Notes: generated by a model from the sequence alone, not told the origin. A DNA stretch of 59,966 nt from Clostridiales bacterium (GCA_012838665.1 DUOX01000046.1:1-59966), one strand, 5' to 3'; shown: positions 7,563 through 17,048, counted from the first letter of the stretch. Numbers and translations: made by a program.

Positions 7563-9089
7563 TTACCTGGCCTTGGGGATAAGTAGCGTTCGGCTGGACT
7601 GGCCTTCCGTTTCCTTCAGGGAGTTTGCGGAGGATATGAGTTCCGGTGTTGAGTTATATTTCTTCGCCAGTGCCCATATGTCGGGCTTTCCGTCCGTGCA
7701 TATGACAATAAGTGAGGGCCTGTTCTGAGTGTCAATTGGGCTGTCCTCAAGGACGGAAATTTCCGTAATTGGCATGATATTGACTTTTCTGGTTATTAGA
7801 ATGTCAAAGTCCACCGGCAGCCTTAATTCCAGCCCCCCTGCCGCGGCGGAGGCGTAGACTTCCCCGCAGTGCACTTCAAGGACCTGGGCCTCCATGCCGG
7901 GTTCCATCTGCTCCATGTGAGCTTCCACCGTAAAACGCCGCGTGACGGCGCACAGGTTCCCCGAATCGCTGCGATAGATAATACTCACGGTCACAGGACA
8001 TTTTACATTTTTGTCTTCAACCGTAGCCACACCCGCAACGGGGTAAATGTTTATTATTTCCCTTACAGGCTCCTCAGTCTCCATAAGCTCCCGGATTGTC
8101 TCCCGCAATTCCATGCGGCGAATGACTGAAGGCAGTGCCAAATCCTCGCTCTTAAGGCTAAGGGCATAGTCGTTGCTGTAGGCATCCGCGATGTAGTCCA
8201 CATTCTTGTTGTCGGAACACACAGCCTGTGCCACAAGGTGTATCTCCGCGCTTAAAACCCGCCCTTCCTGGGCTGTAGGAACAGGCTCAAAATAAGCCCC
8301 GGTGAGCATGAGCGTCATTCTTGCCTGAGGCTGGTCCCCTATCCCCTCCATCTCCATTATCTGGGAGAATGGCGTGTTGTATTCCGCCACCACGGGCTGG
8401 CCGTCGGTGCTGCTGGAATAAAGCAGCCATACCCTGGCGCTTCCCTTGAAAATCAGTTTGTTGCCCACGGACTTCACGTCGTCCACCATGAGTTCAACTC
8501 TAGGACTAAGCAGCTCGCCCATGGGGGGCTTGGATGACGGGATTTGGTATTCATCGGAGAGAACAAAGGTCTTTTCCCCCACCTGAGTTACGGGGCTTAC
8601 TTCTTTTGTTGAGGTAAGTATCTGAATGCCGGCGCTGTTGTCATCTGCAAGGCGGTCGCAAATGACCATGTCACCTTCACAGTAGGCATGCAGCTGGGTC
8701 ATTACATCTGCCCTGACCAGTATCTTTCTTGGATTGAGCATTCGAGCGTCAATGGAACAAAGGCGCAGGCATACCACAACCGGGCAATCCTCATCCACTT
8801 CCGGCGCCTCCACGGAGGCGGAAAAAGGCATGGTCAAGTTCAGCTTCCGTACGCCGTCTTGCCCCTCAGGGAGATAAATGACGGTGGCGCTGATATTTCC
8901 CGTTACACTAATTTTCCCGGGGTCTACCTCCTTGCTGCGCAGTGTAATCATTCCATCCGCGCTGAGAATTTCCCTTATGTCCGGCATTGTATCGGGGACA
9001 ACTGACTCAGCCGTTTCTTCTCTTGTAAAACGTGAGCTGTAAACTTCTTTAAAACAGTTTATATTGACCTTATTAAGCGATGCCTCCAT
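7563..9089 (-). CDS. SPOCS/DUF3794 and LysM domain protein, SipL-like
   Basis: A 508-residue protein built of repeated DUF3794 (SPOCS) beta-rich domains over residues about 25-445 and a LysM-type domain at the C terminus (about 458-505: DIWALAKKYNSTPELISSANSL). This architecture is that of Clostridioides difficile SipL, which binds SpoIVA and anchors the spore coat at the forespore surface. A GTG three codons upstream is too close to the ribosome site, so the ATG at 9089 after AAGGGG is chosen. It is flanked by terminators and stands alone. A role in spore coat assembly is inferred from the architecture. Confidence 0.85.
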   Translation of the reverse strand: MEASLNKVNINCFKEVYSSRFTREETAESVVPDTMPDIREILSADGMITLRSKEVDPGKISVTGNISATVIYLPEGQDGVRKLNLTMPFSASVEAPEVDEDCPVVVCLRLCSIDARMLNPRKILVRADVMTQLHAYCEGDMVICDRLADDNSAGIQILTSTKEVSPVTQVGEKTFVLSDEYQIPSSKPPMGELLSPRVELMVDDVKSVGNKLIFKGSARVWLLYSSSTDGQPVVAEYNTPFSQIMEMEGIGDQPQARMTLMLTGAYFEPVPTAQEGRVLSAEIHLVAQAVCSDNKNVDYIADAYSNDYALSLKSEDLALPSVIRRMELRETIRELMETEEPVREIINIYPVAGVATVEDKNVKCPVTVSIIYRSDSGNLCAVTRRFTVEAHMEQMEPGMEAQVLEVHCGEVYASAAAGGLELRLPVDFDILITRKVNIMPITEISVLEDSPIDTQNRPSLIVICTDGKPDIWALAKKYNSTPELISSANSLKETEGQSSRTLLIPKAR

Positions 9090-9220
9090 AGTATCCACCC
9101 CTTGCTTTTATTCTCTAAAGCCTATGAGGACAAAGCCCGATATATGACATGCTAATAACAGATAGAACCGAAAGAATCTCAATGCTTAAAGCAGTTCCGG
9201 CGAAACTTATTTGAGCAAAA

Positions 9221-9252
9221 CGATTCCGGGAGGGCTAAACTACCCTCCCGGA
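9221..9252 (-). terminator. Terminator after the small-protein pair
   Basis: A 10-bp perfect GC-rich stem (9225-9234 with 9243-9252) with an 8-base loop is followed on the minus strand by ATCGTTTTG. It lies 25 bp past the 35-codon gene. Confidence 0.75.
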
Positions 9253-9277
9253 CACAGCTTTATGTATTTGACCAGCC

Positions 9278-9385
9278 TTAATAACGCCCATCCTTTCTCC
9301 GATCTCCCCGATCACGATCCGACATAAACAATGCGGCCAATAAGCGACTTAAAAATCTCGGCACTCTTATTACTCTAATCCTCAT
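9278..9385 (-). CDS. Very small basic protein (35 aa)
   Basis: A 35-codon frame encoding MRIRVIRVPRFLSRLLAALF followed by a strongly charged tail rich in Asp and Arg. The ATG at 9385 has GGGGG 6 bases upstream. The gene starts 10 bp after the 53-codon gene and is followed by a terminator, so the pair looks like a real dicistron. The N-terminal half could form an amphipathic helix. I do not recognise a characterised function. A longer frame from 9484 exists but would overlap the neighbour and lacks a ribosome site. Confidence 0.6.
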   Translation of the reverse strand: MRIRVIRVPRFLSRLLAALFMSDRDRGDRRKDGRY

Positions 9386-9395
9386 ATAACGCCCC

Positions 9396-9557
9396 CTAAC
9401 ACGAACGTAATGCCAGTATCCCTCCCACGATGAGGGCGATTGCCAGCACAATCCACCAAAAACCGGAAGGCAGTAATATGGCAAGTAGAATCAAAATCCC
9501 CAACGCTATGGAAATTATGCCGATAATGTTTAGACCTCTCCTCCCTTTCCAATGCAT
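9396..9557 (-). CDS. Small hydrophobic membrane protein (53 aa)
   Basis: A 53-residue protein with a basic N terminus (MHWKGRRGLN) and two closely spaced hydrophobic segments separated by SGFWW, giving a likely helical hairpin in the membrane. The ATG at 9557 has GGAAGGCGG upstream; an earlier in-frame start at 9587 does not. It lies between rsgA and the 35-aa gene. Similar small hydrophobic proteins occur in Clostridia, but no function is known to me. Its ribosome site lies in one arm of an 8-bp inverted repeat. Confidence 0.65.
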   Translation of the reverse strand: MHWKGRRGLNIIGIISIALGILILLAILLPSGFWWIVLAIALIVGGILALRSC

Positions 9558-9562
9558 GATTA

Positions 9563-9610
9563 GACCGCCTTCCACACATGTACTCAATACATAATATGCA
9601 GCAGGCGGTC
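9563..9610 (-). repeat. Inverted repeat covering a ribosome binding site
   Basis: GACCGCCT and AGGCGGTC (9603-9610 and 9563-9570) form a perfect 8-bp inverted repeat 32 bases apart. The downstream arm contains the ribosome site of the 53-aa gene. In a transcript reading through from rsgA the site would be paired. Confidence 0.5.
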
Positions 9611-9622
9611 AAAATGTGAATA

Positions 9623-10501
9623 TTATTGCAATTCCCACTCTTTTATTTGCGTTGCCAGCTCAAAAAGGCGAATATAACTGCTGTGCCGGCTGGGATGGAT
9701 TTTTCCCTCCGCTAAAGCCTGAAGCACGGAGCAGTCGGGTTCTTTGATATGAGAACAGTCCTTAAAGCGGCAGCCCCAAAGCCAGGGTTCAAACTCCGGA
9801 AAAGCATACTGCAGCTCTTCCTTTCTTATGGGCTCCATTTTTTCGGGGTCAAAGGAGGAAAAGCCCGGCGTATCGGCAATAAACGTGTTGTCATCCATGG
9901 AAAACAGTTCCACATGACGGGTGGTATGCCGGCCGCGCCCAAGCTTTTGGCTGACCTCCGCTACCCTGATGTTAAAGCCCGGATAAAGGGCGTTCAGAAG
10001 GCTTGATTTTCCGACACCGGAATTCCCGGTAAAGGCGGAGGTGGTGCCTTTTAGCACTTCGCGCAGCTCCTCTATCCCCTGCCCCGTCACCGCGCTGGTT
10101 CTAATGACCTTATAGCCGGTGGTGGAATAGATTTCAAAAAGGCTGTCTCCAGGGTCCAGGTCCACCTTGTTTATGCAGATAAGCACCTTGCACCCTCTGT
10201 GTTCGGCAATGGCGGAGGCCCTGTCGATGAGATAAGGGTCCGTGACGGGAATAGCCGCAGGGGCAATAATAACAAGGTAGTCTACATTTGCCACTGCCGG
10301 GCGGATAAAGTAGTTTTTCCGCCCGTAAATCTTTTCTATTGTGCCCTTTCCCTGCCCGGTTATGGAGAACTCCACCCTGTCTCCCACAAGGGGCGAGGTC
10401 CCTTTCAGCCTGAACAGGCCCCTAGCCCTGCACTCCACTGTTTCGGCTCCGGCGGCGACGTAGTAAAAACCGCTGAGGGCTTTTATTATAATGCCTTCCA
10501 T
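9623..10501 (-). CDS. rsgA: Ribosome small subunit-dependent GTPase A
   Basis: RsgA is a circularly permuted GTPase that checks and releases late 30S subunits. The 292-residue protein has an N-terminal OB fold (1-65), then the G motifs in permuted order: NKVD (111-114), the P-loop GNSGVGKS (159-166) and DTPG (210-213). A C-terminal zinc site follows (C244, C249, H251, C257). It is the last gene of the long priA-def-fmt-rsmB-rlmN-prpC-prkC run, 8 bp after prkC. In many Firmicutes rpe and thiN follow; here they do not. Confidence 0.96.
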   Translation of the reverse strand: MEGIIIKALSGFYYVAAGAETVECRARGLFRLKGTSPLVGDRVEFSITGQGKGTIEKIYGRKNYFIRPAVANVDYLVIIAPAAIPVTDPYLIDRASAIAEHRGCKVLICINKVDLDPGDSLFEIYSTTGYKVIRTSAVTGQGIEELREVLKGTTSAFTGNSGVGKSSLLNALYPGFNIRVAEVSQKLGRGRHTTRHVELFSMDDNTFIADTPGFSSFDPEKMEPIRKEELQYAFPEFEPWLWGCRFKDCSHIKEPDCSVLQALAEGKIHPSRHSSYIRLFELATQIKEWELQ

Positions 10502-10508
10502 ATTCTAT

Positions 10509-12377
10509 CTACCTGCCGGCGGGCCCCACTGGCTCCAGAGGCTCGGTGGGCGGCGGAGCGGTTACCGCCGGAGGCGACACTTCGTCGTCATCCGCTGGAG
10601 GGGCAGTCTCCTCCGGGGTGGGTGCCGGAGTTTCCTTAGGCCCTATTGACACCTGGAGATAGATCTTTGTGTGCTCCTTCACCTGAGAATAGGCGGGAGT
10701 ACTCTGCCAGATTATAGTTCCTTCCGGCATTTCGCTTTCCACAGGACTAATGGTACCCACAGTGAGATTGGCCCTTTCAAGGGCTGAAACAGCCGCGCTC
10801 TGTGTCAATCCAACAAGATTAGGCACGGTTACGGTAACAACCTCCGGCCCGCCGCTGATAATGACATAAATCGTTGAACCGGCAGAAAGCAGCTGCCCTG
10901 GAGCGGGATTGGTGCTCACCACATAGTCTTTGGTGATTTCGTTGGACGCCTTTATTTCGGTCTCTACAAGGAAACCGCTTTCCTCAAGCATTTGTATGGC
11001 AACACGGTAATCCTTGTTAATGACATCGGGCACCTGCACCATTTGGGCCCCCGTGCTGACTTTAAGCTCGATATCTATACCTTCAGGCACCAGCATCATG
11101 CTCCTGTAGGCCTCGGGGCTTTGCCCGATTATCATGCCTTGAGGACTGTTTGGGTCGACGGCATAGACCACGGTAAAGTTAAACACACCCGCAAATTCCT
11201 CGTTTTCGATAATATCCTCGTAAGGGCTGCCCACAAAGTTGGGAATATTGATACGCTCGGCTTCCGTAAAAATATCCTTCAGCCAGGAATTCCACAGATA
11301 AACAAAAATGGCCAATATAAAAACCAGCACGACAAACAGGCCGGAAAGCAGACTGACCTTTCTTGAACGGCCCCTCCTGCGTTTATAGCCCTCCCGGCTC
11401 AGTTCTCTGGGGCTTTTTATGGGTTCTACATTTTTGCTTATGATGTATTGCCGTTCTCCATCATGAGCTGTCATATACCCTCCTGTTTCCGCAGCGGCCA
11501 TCCCCAAAGCCCCGGCTCCTACGTTGGCGGGGATTGAGGCCTGGGACTTGCGGAATTCCTCCAGATCCGCCAACAGTTCTTCCGCCGACTGATAGCGTTC
11601 TTCATGATTGGGGTTCATAGCCTTCATGGTTATGGCTTCAATACCCGCAGGAATCTCGGGATTAACTTCACGGGGTGCTGCTGGGGTTGAGCTTATGTGC
11701 TGAATTGCCACGGAAACAGGGCTGTCCCCCTCAAAAGGAAGCCGGCCTGTCAGCATCTCGTAGAGCACAACGCCCAGCGAATAAATGTCGCTGCGGGCAT
11801 CCACGTCTTCTCCCTTTGCCTGCTCGGGAGAAATATAGTGAACGGAACCTACAGTCTCCTGGCCTGCCGTATTTTGAGCATTCTGAAGGCAGGCAATGCC
11901 AAAATCCGCCACTTTAATAGTGCCGTCCTTCACTATCATGATATTGTGGGGCTTAATATCGCGATGAATAATGCCGCGGCTGTGGGCGTGGTTTAATGCC
12001 TTGGCGATTTGTGTGGCAAAGTGAAGGGCCTCTTTCCAGCTCAACGGCCCCTTCTTCTTCATGTACTGTTTAAGGGTAATGCCTTCAATAAGTTCCATGA
12101 CGATGTATTCCATGTCACTGGAACGGCTGAAGTCGTAGACGGCAACAATGTTTGGATGGGACAGCATGGCTACCGCCTGGGATTCCGTGTGAAAACGGTG
12201 GCGAAATTCTTCGTCCAGAGCCAGATCTTCCTTGAGCATTTTAACAGCCACATAGCGGTTGAGCCTGTGACATAAGGCTTTATATACTACTGCCATGCCG
12301 CCGGTTCCGATAACTTCGATGATCTCGTATCGGTTATCCAAAAGCTGGCCCAGATATTTATCCATACTGTTGTCCAT
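10509..12377 (-). CDS. prkC: Membrane Ser/Thr protein kinase with PASTA domains
   Basis: A Hanks-type kinase that senses peptidoglycan fragments through outer PASTA domains and phosphorylates cell-wall, translation and dormancy targets. The 622 residues include a kinase domain (about 18-275) with K46 (VAVKML), HRDIKPHN (138-145) and DFG (158-160), a basic stretch, one transmembrane helix (about 341-362), three PASTA domains (about 376-582) and a proline-rich tail. The start follows GGGAGG. It lies between the phosphatase prpC and rsgA, the standard Firmicute order. Confidence 0.96.
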   Translation of the reverse strand: MDNSMDKYLGQLLDNRYEIIEVIGTGGMAVVYKALCHRLNRYVAVKMLKEDLALDEEFRHRFHTESQAVAMLSHPNIVAVYDFSRSSDMEYIVMELIEGITLKQYMKKKGPLSWKEALHFATQIAKALNHAHSRGIIHRDIKPHNIMIVKDGTIKVADFGIACLQNAQNTAGQETVGSVHYISPEQAKGEDVDARSDIYSLGVVLYEMLTGRLPFEGDSPVSVAIQHISSTPAAPREVNPEIPAGIEAITMKAMNPNHEERYQSAEELLADLEEFRKSQASIPANVGAGALGMAAAETGGYMTAHDGERQYIISKNVEPIKSPRELSREGYKRRRGRSRKVSLLSGLFVVLVFILAIFVYLWNSWLKDIFTEAERINIPNFVGSPYEDIIENEEFAGVFNFTVVYAVDPNSPQGMIIGQSPEAYRSMMLVPEGIDIELKVSTGAQMVQVPDVINKDYRVAIQMLEESGFLVETEIKASNEITKDYVVSTNPAPGQLLSAGSTIYVIISGGPEVVTVTVPNLVGLTQSAAVSALERANLTVGTISPVESEMPEGTIIWQSTPAYSQVKEHTKIYLQVSIGPKETPAPTPEETAPPADDDEVSPPAVTAPPPTEPLEPVGPAGR

Positions 12378-12456
12378 TTGGGGGCCTCCCTGTAGGTTGA
12401 AGGTTATGTTTAGGATTAAATGCTAAGTAAAAATGTGATTATCCAATATATCGGAG

Positions 12457-13191
12457 CTAAAATACAAGCACCGCAATGGTCACATTGTCCGGTGCGCCCC
12501 TGTCCAGGGCCGTATCCAAGAGGCTTTGACATATCTCCTGCGGATTATTAGTTTTGCCAACATGGTCCAATATCTCATTATCGCTGACCATATTGCTGAG
12601 CCCGTCGGAGCAGAGCAGCAATCGATCGCCGGCGGAAAACTCCAGTTTGAAAATATCGCAGTTCACCTTTGATTCCACGCCCAAGGCCCTGGTAATAAGG
12701 TTTTTTTGGGGGTGGTTTTGCGCCTGCTCCGGGGTCAGGGCACCTCTATCCAAAAGCTCCGCAACGAAAGAATGGTCCTTTGTAATACGGCTGATTTCAC
12801 AGTCGGATACAAGGTATGCCCTGCTGTCCCCCACGTTAACAACGGCGCCCTCGCCGGATTTTACCAAAGCTCCAACCAGAGTTGTGCCCATCCCGAGACA
12901 GCTAAAATCCATATAAGAGCGGTCAAACACCCTAATATTAGCATAGTCCGTGGCCTCTTTTAAGATTTCATCAAGGCCTCTTTTCGAGTTTTTTTCCGCC
13001 AGGCAGGCCATGACATGAGACATAAAGGTTTCGGAGGCCATACTGCTGGCAACGCTTCCGGCCTGGGCTCCACCCATACCGTCGCAGAGCACAAGCACGG
13101 CGCCCCTGCCCTTGTCAAATATCTCCATCAGGAAACTGTCCTGATTTTCTTTTCTGACTTTACCGCGGTGGGTAATCCCAAAGCCTTCCAT
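12457..13191 (-). CDS. prpC: PP2C-type protein phosphatase, partner of PrkC
   Basis: A 244-residue Stp1/PrpC-type phosphatase that removes phosphate from PrkC and its targets. The metal-binding motifs are all visible: ENQD near the N terminus, CDGMGG, NVGDSRAYLV, LLCSDGLSNM and GAPDNVT at the end. The start at 13191 has GGAGGATTT directly before it; an in-frame ATG 6 codons upstream lacks a site. It is 23 bp after rlmN and about 80 bp before prkC, and is transcribed with both. Confidence 0.95.
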   Translation of the reverse strand: MEGFGITHRGKVRKENQDSFLMEIFDKGRGAVLVLCDGMGGAQAGSVASSMASETFMSHVMACLAEKNSKRGLDEILKEATDYANIRVFDRSYMDFSCLGMGTTLVGALVKSGEGAVVNVGDSRAYLVSDCEISRITKDHSFVAELLDRGALTPEQAQNHPQKNLITRALGVESKVNCDIFKLEFSAGDRLLLCSDGLSNMVSDNEILDHVGKTNNPQEICQSLLDTALDRGAPDNVTIAVLVF

Positions 13192-13214
13192 AAATCCTCC
13201 AACATGCAAACAAA

Positions 13215-14243
13215 TCAGTCCTTTGCCGCCTTCCTGCGAAGCTGGCCGCAGGAGGCGTCCACATCGCTGCCGAGACGGCGGCGAACGGTGACATTAACGC
13301 CCTTTTTCCGAAGTATCTTTATAAATGCCCGCATGTTTTCCTCCGATGAGGGGGCAAATTCCCGCTCCTCCACATGATTGAGGGGAATCAGGTTAACGTG
13401 GCCGCCGGTTTTCTTAATCTTGTCCGCCAAAAGCCTGGCGTGGTATTCTGTGTCGTTGACCCCGTCAATCATCGCGTATTCAAAGGAAACACGGCGGCCC
13501 GTGCGCCTGTAGTATTCGTCACAGGCATCAAGCAGCCGGTCCACTCCCCTGCCCCGGTTCACCGACATCAGCCTGGAACGGGTTTCATCGTCCGGGGCAT
13601 GCAGGGACACCGACAGTGTTAATTGTAAATTAAGCTCCCCCAGCTTGTCAAATACTTCTGTAAGCCCGCAAGTGGACAGAGAAATATGGCGCATGCCTAT
13701 ATTCCTGCCCTCCGGATGGTTAACCAGCTCCAGAAAGCGCATTACGTTGTCATAATTATCCAGGGGCTCGCCTATGCCCATTAAGACAATGTTTGAAATT
13801 TTAAGGCCGCTTTCAGACTCAGAGTAAAGCACCTGGTCCAGCATTTCCGAGGGCTTTAGATTCCGCACAAGGCCGCCGATGGTGGAAGCACAGAAGGCGC
13901 AGCCCATCCGGCAGCCCACCTGAGAGGAAATGCAGACGGTGTTGCCGTGTTTATATTTCATGACCACTGTCTCAACGGCGTTTCCGTCCTCAAGCTCCCA
14001 CAGGTACTTTATAGTGCCGTCTATTTTGGAAACCTGTTTTTTCAGGGGCTTAAGTGAGCTTATATAATACTGCTGCTCCAGCTTTTCCCTCAGGGATTTT
14101 GACAGGTCGGTCATTTCCTGGAAGGAAACAGCCCCCCTGCCCAGCCAACGGAAAATCTGTTTTGCCCTAAATGGGGGTTCACCCAATCGGGATAAGTCCT
14201 CTTCAATCTCCTGGGGAAGCATGGACTTGATGTCTTTTTTCAT
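13215..14243 (-). CDS. rlmN: Dual-specificity rRNA/tRNA adenine C2 methyltransferase
   Basis: RlmN is a radical SAM enzyme that methylates C2 of A2503 in 23S rRNA and A37 in some tRNAs. The 342-residue protein has the cluster motif in SSQVGCRMGCAFCAST, the glycine-rich motif GIGEPLDNYDNV and a conserved C-terminal cysteine (VDASCGQL) that forms the methyl-transfer intermediate. The ATG at 14243 follows AAGGAAG and overlaps the rsmB stop by 4 bp, so it is preferred to the ATG seven codons upstream. Confidence 0.96.
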   Translation of the reverse strand: MKKDIKSMLPQEIEEDLSRLGEPPFRAKQIFRWLGRGAVSFQEMTDLSKSLREKLEQQYYISSLKPLKKQVSKIDGTIKYLWELEDGNAVETVVMKYKHGNTVCISSQVGCRMGCAFCASTIGGLVRNLKPSEMLDQVLYSESESGLKISNIVLMGIGEPLDNYDNVMRFLELVNHPEGRNIGMRHISLSTCGLTEVFDKLGELNLQLTLSVSLHAPDDETRSRLMSVNRGRGVDRLLDACDEYYRRTGRRVSFEYAMIDGVNDTEYHARLLADKIKKTGGHVNLIPLNHVEEREFAPSSEENMRAFIKILRKKGVNVTVRRRLGSDVDASCGQLRRKAAKD

Positions 14244-15565
14244 GGTTTCTTCCTTAGCTTGCATATGAAAAATCCGTCTGTTTCATGAATATGGGGCCAC
14301 AGGGTAATATGCCCAGATTCAGCCAATCCTGCCGGCCCGGGGAGCTTGAAGGCCTCCGGCTTAAATTCCGTGTTGATGTTAAGAAATTGCTCTATAACAC
14401 CTTCGTTTTCCTGCCGCCTGACGGTGCAGGTTGAATATATCAGGGTACCTCCGGGCTTCACGCATGGGGTGAGGCCCTTTAAAATATCAAGCTGAATATC
14501 CGGCAGCCCCGCCAGCTCCCGGGGGTTCTTATATCGAATATCCGGCTTTTTGCGGATTACTCCCAGGCCGGAGCAGGGCACGTCGGCAATAACAATATCC
14601 GCGCTGCCATGCAAATCCTCATCCGGCCTCCTGGCATCACAGGCTCTTGTATAAATTATATCTATTTCCAAGCGCCGGGCCGCGTTTTCAATGCGGGAAA
14701 GCTTCGATTTGTGAATATCACAGGCTATGATTTCGCCGGAATTTTCCATAAGAATCGCGGCGGCAAAACTCTTGCCGCCGGGAGCGGCGCAGGCGTCCAG
14801 CACCCTTTGACCCGGCTTTGGGTCCGCGGCCACCACTGCCAGCCGTGCGGCGGCGTCCTGTATATAAAACTCACCGCGCTTAAAGGAAGAAAGCTCCGTC
14901 AAATCCCCGGTGCCCGATAAAAGGACGCAGTTTTCAAGCCAGGGATGGGCCGAAACGGCGACACCTTCAGCTTCGAGGTTCTTAATCAGGCTTGGAGTGT
15001 CAATCTTTAACGTGTTTGCCTGGGCAGTCATGGGCGCCTCGTCGTTATTGGCCCGGAAAAAGTTCTCGGTAAACTCAGGGCCATGCTCCCTTAGCAGCTC
15101 CTCGGTCAGCCATTTAGGGTGGCTGTATCTAAGGGAGAGATAATCTGCGGGGTCATTATTTGGAATTTCCGGCAAGTTGTCACGATTTTCGGACAACCGG
15201 CGCAAAACGGCATTTACAAGGCCGGAGGCCCTTCCAAACCCCAGGCTTTTGCACAGCTTGACGCCCTCGTTTACCGCGGCACGGGAGGGTATTTTATCCA
15301 AAAACAGGATTTGATAGGCGGATATGCGCAGTATATCCAAAACCTTGGGCTCCATCTTTTTGGGAGGGACGCTGGAATATGAGCCGATGTAAAAATCACA
15401 AAGGGCCATGTTTTGCAGCACCCCGTAACACAGGCGGCTGGCCAGGGCAGCCTCCCGCCTGTCCATACCGCACTTTTGAACTATGCCATCAAGGACCGCG
15501 TCAGACCAGGAACCGCTTCTCCTGAAGCGCTCCAGCGCCATCAGGGCGGCCCGCCGGCCGGTCAC
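14240..15565 (-). CDS. rsmB: 16S rRNA m5C967 methyltransferase
   Basis: RsmB methylates C967 of 16S rRNA. The 441-residue protein has an N-terminal NusB-like RNA-binding domain (about 1-140), a SAM site (LDACAAPGGKSF) and the two cysteines of the family, in DVPCSGLG and YSTCTV. The start is GTG, overlapping the fmt stop by 4 bp (GTGA), so translation is coupled. The order fmt-rsmB-rlmN is conserved. Confidence 0.96.
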   Translation of the reverse strand: MTGRRAALMALERFRRSGSWSDAVLDGIVQKCGMDRREAALASRLCYGVLQNMALCDFYIGSYSSVPPKKMEPKVLDILRISAYQILFLDKIPSRAAVNEGVKLCKSLGFGRASGLVNAVLRRLSENRDNLPEIPNNDPADYLSLRYSHPKWLTEELLREHGPEFTENFFRANNDEAPMTAQANTLKIDTPSLIKNLEAEGVAVSAHPWLENCVLLSGTGDLTELSSFKRGEFYIQDAAARLAVVAADPKPGQRVLDACAAPGGKSFAAAILMENSGEIIACDIHKSKLSRIENAARRLEIDIIYTRACDARRPDEDLHGSADIVIADVPCSGLGVIRKKPDIRYKNPRELAGLPDIQLDILKGLTPCVKPGGTLIYSTCTVRRQENEGVIEQFLNINTEFKPEAFKLPGPAGLAESGHITLWPHIHETDGFFICKLRKKP

Positions 15566-16494
15566 GGCTTATCTTCCCCCACCGGTATTGGATGGCCTCT
15601 CAGGTAATCTGCGGCGCTCATACGCTTGCCGCCGGGGGCCTGCAATTCCGTTATGAGCAGGGTCTGACCCCCGCTGCAGGCAACTTCCAGCCCCCTGTTG
15701 TCTGCGGCAACGATTTCTCCGGGGGATTTCTCCGTGCGGTTCCGGGTATATTCCGCAGAAAATATGCGTAACAACCTTCCATTAAACTCCGCCGTGGCCA
15801 CCGGCCAGGGGTTAAGGCCGCAGATCCATTTGACGATTTCCCTGGGGGATTTGTTCCATTCAATGGGGCTCATGGATTTGTCCAGAGGGGTAACATAGGT
15901 AGCCTGAGAGTGGTTCTGAGGAGTTCTGGGGGCTACGCCTTTCTCAATGTCGGCAACGGTTTTACACAAAAGCTCGGCGCCCATGTCGCGGAGCCGGTTA
16001 AGCAGCTGGCCGCTTGTCTCAAATTCGCCAATCTCGGTTTCGGCAGTATAGATAATGTCGCCGGAGTCAAGCTTGCTGCTGACATACATGGTAGTAACCC
16101 CGGTGGTTTTGTCTCCATTGAGAATGGCCCACTGGATGGGGGCCGCCCCCCGGTATTTAGGCAGCAGTGACGCGTGGAGATTGATGCAGCCTCTGGGAGG
16201 TACGGCCAGTATGTCATCCGGCAGAATCCGCCCGTAAGCCACTACCACGATAAGGTCCGCGGCGAGAGCGCGAAGCTGCTCGGTGGCTTTGCCGTCCTTA
16301 AGCGTGGTTGGCTGGAATACGGGCAAACCGGCTGACAGGGCAACCTCCTTCACCGGGCTGTATGAAAGCCTCATACCCCGGTTTCTGGGCTTGTCCGGTT
16401 GGCTGAATACGCCAACAACGTTAAAGCCCCTGTCAATAAGCTTTTTCAGTGAGGCGGCCGCAAAATCCGGCGTACCCATGAAAACTATGCGCAT
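15562..16494 (-). CDS. fmt: Methionyl-tRNA formyltransferase
   Basis: Fmt formylates initiator Met-tRNA. The 310-residue protein has the start MRIVFMGTPDFAAASL, the formyl-folate site NLHASLLPKYRGAAPIQWA and LDSGDI, and the C-terminal OB-like tRNA-binding domain. It lies 3 bp after def, with which it works: formyl added here is removed by Def after translation starts. Length and order are typical. Confidence 0.97.
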   Translation of the reverse strand: MRIVFMGTPDFAAASLKKLIDRGFNVVGVFSQPDKPRNRGMRLSYSPVKEVALSAGLPVFQPTTLKDGKATEQLRALAADLIVVVAYGRILPDDILAVPPRGCINLHASLLPKYRGAAPIQWAILNGDKTTGVTTMYVSSKLDSGDIIYTAETEIGEFETSGQLLNRLRDMGAELLCKTVADIEKGVAPRTPQNHSQATYVTPLDKSMSPIEWNKSPREIVKWICGLNPWPVATAEFNGRLLRIFSAEYTRNRTEKSPGEIVAADNRGLEVACSGGQTLLITELQAPGGKRMSAADYLRGHPIPVGEDKP

Positions 16495-16497
16495 AGA

Positions 16498-17031
16498 TTA
16501 ATCTTCCTCACTCTCACTGTCTGTTTCGGACTCATCCTCGGAAAGAGAGGCCAGTTCCTCCGGGCTCAGCAGGCGGTCTGCCAGGGAGAGAAACAGCTTC
16601 CCCTCCAGGTGGTCTATCTCATGGCAAAAAGCCCTGGCAGTAAGGCCCTCACCCTCAATCTCAAAAAAGTTGCCATACCTGTCCTGAGCCTTGACCTTGA
16701 CGCGTTCGGGACGTTTCACCATGCCGAAAACACCGGGGACGCTGAGGCAACCCTCAGGGCCGTATTGCTCCCCATCAACTTCTACAATCTCGGGATTGAT
16801 GAGTTCAATTATAAACTCCTCCTCCCCCTCCGCCACGTTGGTTTCCAATACAAGGACCGCGCGGCGCAGTACGCCCACCTGGGGCGCGGCAAGGCCCACC
16901 CCGCCTGCGTTTTCGAGAGTTTCACGCATATCGTCGAGCAGGATGTGGAGCCTTTCGTTGAATTCGGTTATAGGCCGGGAACGCTTTTCCAGGGATGGTT
17001 CTCCCTCAGTAAGTATATTTCTAAGAGCCAT
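16498..17031 (-). CDS. def: Peptide deformylase
   Basis: Def removes formyl from the N terminus of new proteins. The three metal and active-site motifs are present: GVGLAAPQVG, EGCLSVPG and HEIDHLEG. The 177-residue protein ends in an acidic Ser/Glu/Asp-rich tail (about 160-177), longer than in most homologues. The start has GAGGTGAAGAT immediately before it. It lies between priA and fmt. Confidence 0.97.
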   Translation of the reverse strand: MALRNILTEGEPSLEKRSRPITEFNERLHILLDDMRETLENAGGVGLAAPQVGVLRRAVLVLETNVAEGEEEFIIELINPEIVEVDGEQYGPEGCLSVPGVFGMVKRPERVKVKAQDRYGNFFEIEGEGLTARAFCHEIDHLEGKLFLSLADRLLSPEELASLSEDESETDSESEED

Positions 17032-17048
17032 ATCTTCACCTCTTATAT

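Noticed and set aside
9563-9612. Promoter TTGACC-17-TATTGA for the small-protein pair
   Set aside because: The -10 box is poor and the -35 box coincides with the inverted repeat, so it is not listed as a feature.
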